A DNA stretch of 14,609 nucleotides from Deltaproteobacteria bacterium (GTDB taxonomy: Bacteria; Desulfobacterota; Desulfobacteria; Desulfobacterales; B30-G6). The DNA is taken from contig JAFDAT010000037.1 in assembly GCA_019313725.1 (NCBI GenBank), forward strand, positions 1 through 14,609, given 5' to 3'. The notes below the pieces were generated by a model. It was given only the letters and a program-made list of their open reading frames with translations, was not told where the DNA came from and searched no databases. The position numbers were made by a program, and so were the translations under genes. Below are positions 13,342-14,609 of the stretch, piece after piece. Each line of letters opens with the position of its first letter. The first letter of the stretch is position 1.

Positions 13342-14462
13342 AAAAGAATACCCAGTGCGTTCACAGTGGAACATATACAGATCCAGAAACCAAAGGCGTC
13401 AACACGCCTATTTTCACCTCGTCGTCTTTCGAATATATGGACATACCGGAAAATATCTATCCTCGGTATTTCAATACGCCGAATCAGAAATCCATCATTG
13501 AAAAATTGTGTGCCCTGGAAAAGGCAGAGGATGGTTTGATTTTCAGCTCGGGTATGGCCGCCATCAGCACGGCAATCTTTTCTTTGCTCCAGAGCGGTGA
13601 TCATATCGTCCTCCAGAAAGATATCTATGGTGGAACACACCATTTTGCCACGGCCGAGTTCGATCGATTCGGGATCGCCTATGATTTTGTGTCCAACACT
13701 ATGGATGACATTGAAAAAGCGGTCAGAGACAATACCAAAATCATTTATATTGAGACGCCCTCCAACCCCTTGTTGGTGATCACGGATATTGAAGCCGTCA
13801 CCGGTTTCGCAAAATCAAAAAATATTCTTACCATTATCGACAATACATTTGCCACGCCTATCAACCAGAATCCGGTTGATTTTGGCATCGATATCGTTAT
13901 CCACAGCGGAACCAAGTACATCGGCGGTCACAGCGATATCTGCTGCGGTGTCGTGGTGGCTTCCAGAACGCTGATCGAGAGGATGAAGGCGACCGCAGCC
14001 AACCTGGGCGGCAGTTTGAATGCCGGTACCTGCTATTTAATTGAAAGAAGTCTAAAAACTCTGGGTATCCGGGTTGACAGGCAAAATAAAAATGCGTTGA
14101 CAATAGCCAAACACCTCCGGACAAATGCCTGCATTAAAAAAGTGTATTACCCGGGTCTGGAAACCCACGAGGGTTTCGATATTGCAAAGAAACAGATGCG
14201 AGCCTTTGGCGGGATGGTCTCTTTTGAACTGAACGACAAAAAAGTGAACCCCCATCAGTTCTTAAAGAATCTGAAAATGATAAAGCCGGCCCTTAGCCTT
14301 GGCGGCGTTGAAACCATTATTTGTGCACCGGTCGCCACGTCGCATGCAAAACTGACGGATGACCAGCGGGCAAAACTTGGCATCACCGACGAACTTTTAA
14401 GATTATCCGTCGGTATTGAAGATGCAGATGATATTATTACGGATATTGAACAGGCCATATAA
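13338..14462 (+). CDS. Cys/Met-metabolism PLP-dependent enzyme (second copy, divergent)
   Basis: A 374-residue trans-sulfuration family enzyme with the complete fold: the N-terminal QCVHSGTYTDPETKGVNTPI (6-25), YPRYFNT with the YxR phosphate-binding motif (41-47), SSGMAAIS (70-77), YGGTHHF (97-103), Asp168 in IIDNTFA, the Schiff-base Lys193 in HSGTKYIGGHSD, and SLGGVET toward the C-terminus. It has Gly where Pseudomonas methionine gamma-lyase has its reactive Cys, so cystathionine gamma-lyase/synthase or a related lyase is the best general call. It keeps the N-terminal segment that the copy at 4614 lacks and differs throughout, so it is a distant paralog and not a recent duplicate. The start is firm: AAGGAG at 13323-13328, 9 bases before the ATG. 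No enzyme partner lies next to it within the window. Confidence 0.88.
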   Translation: MKKNTQCVHSGTYTDPETKGVNTPIFTSSSFEYMDIPENIYPRYFNTPNQKSIIEKLCALEKAEDGLIFSSGMAAISTAIFSLLQSGDHIVLQKDIYGGTHHFATAEFDRFGIAYDFVSNTMDDIEKAVRDNTKIIYIETPSNPLLVITDIEAVTGFAKSKNILTIIDNTFATPINQNPVDFGIDIVIHSGTKYIGGHSDICCGVVVASRTLIERMKATAANLGGSLNAGTCYLIERSLKTLGIRVDRQNKNALTIAKHLRTNACIKKVYYPGLETHEGFDIAKKQMRAFGGMVSFELNDKKVNPHQFLKNLKMIKPALSLGGVETIICAPVATSHAKLTDDQRAKLGITDELLRLSVGIEDADDIITDIEQAI

Positions 14463-14496
14463 ATCAGCGATCCAGCTGTAATGTTTATTTCAGCAT

Positions 14497-14540
14497 AAAA
14501 AACCTGGTCCTTTGGGCCAGGTCAGAGCCATTAGGCTCTG
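14497..14540 (-). terminator. Double hairpin, intrinsic terminator reading leftward
   Basis: Two adjacent hairpins are seen: ACCTGG/CCAGGT (14502-14507 / 14517-14522) and exact CAGAGCC-ATTA-GGCTCTG (14523-14540). On the minus strand the first is followed by a six-T run (complement of the A-run at 14497-14502), a canonical intrinsic terminator for a minus-strand gene lying beyond the window. On the plus strand only a weak A/T stretch follows, so it may also slow transcripts from the PLP gene. Confidence 0.6.
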
Positions 14541-14564
14541 CCAAAATAAATAATTTAAAGTGTC

Positions 14565-14593
14565 AAGTGATCTAAAATTATAAGTGATCTAAA
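14565..14593. repeat. Direct repeat AAGTGATCTAAA, period 17
   Basis: AAGTGATCTAAA occurs at 14565-14576 and 14582-14593, with a further partial resemblance in TTTAAAGTGTC just before. It could be the start of a longer tandem array or a regulatory site for a gene beyond the window. Only two copies are visible, so nothing more can be said. Confidence 0.4.
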
Positions 14594-14609
14594 GTTGATG
14601 AATCGCTAC

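Noticed and set aside
7763..14462. Phage- or CRISPR-type defence island
   Set aside because: hipBA and an AAA_14 remnant are present, but there is no nuclease-helicase set, reverse transcriptase, Cas gene or spaced repeat array.

Overview
The window reads as chromosomal DNA from an environmental Proteobacteria-like bacterium, most likely a Desulfobacterota (Desulfobacterales-type) genome. That assignment is an inference. It rests on the gene mix (stand-alone AMP-forming acyl-CoA ligase, LemA/TPM genes, rubrerythrin-like diiron protein, Tat-exported nitroreductase) and on several short intergenic repeats of a style I associate with such genomes. No rRNA, tRNA, CRISPR array, transposase or integrase was seen. 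No gene-free stretch exceeds about 225 bases; the longest are 9244-9466 and 9968-10185.

Region 1 (1-7682, all + strand, fairly GC-rich) holds metabolic and envelope genes. It begins with a probable gene tail and a YdcZ/DUF606 membrane protein. Next come an AMP-forming fatty-acyl-CoA ligase, a LemA lipoprotein, and two TPM-domain proteins (one exported with a Gly-rich tail, one with two membrane helices). A second run follows: a Cys/Met-metabolism PLP enzyme, a class II HpcH/HpaI aldolase, a small exported protein of unknown function and an alpha/beta hydrolase. Junctions in the second run are tight (1-base gap, ATGA overlap), so it is probably one transcription unit.

Region 2 (7683-13144, visibly more AT-rich, both strands) looks accessory. 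It has a complete hipBA toxin-antitoxin pair on the minus strand and a rubrerythrin-like diiron protein on the minus strand. A TetR regulator follows, then an Acg-like nitroreductase with a twin-arginine lipoprotein signal. Last is an AAA_14/DUF4143 ATPase on the minus strand that has lost the N-terminal part carrying the P-loop.

Region 3 (13145-14609) carries a second, distinct Cys/Met-metabolism PLP enzyme. A possible 44-codon upstream ORF overlaps its start codon. The region ends with a double hairpin whose T-tract is on the minus strand and a short direct repeat.

The strongest regulatory observation is a matching inverted repeat, TGTCAC-N6-GTGAYA. It lies inside the likely tetR promoter and again just before the nitroreductase gene, which suggests an autoregulated TetR-nitroreductase module. 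Three types of small repeat element lie between genes (606-668, 4529-4559, 7731-7764).
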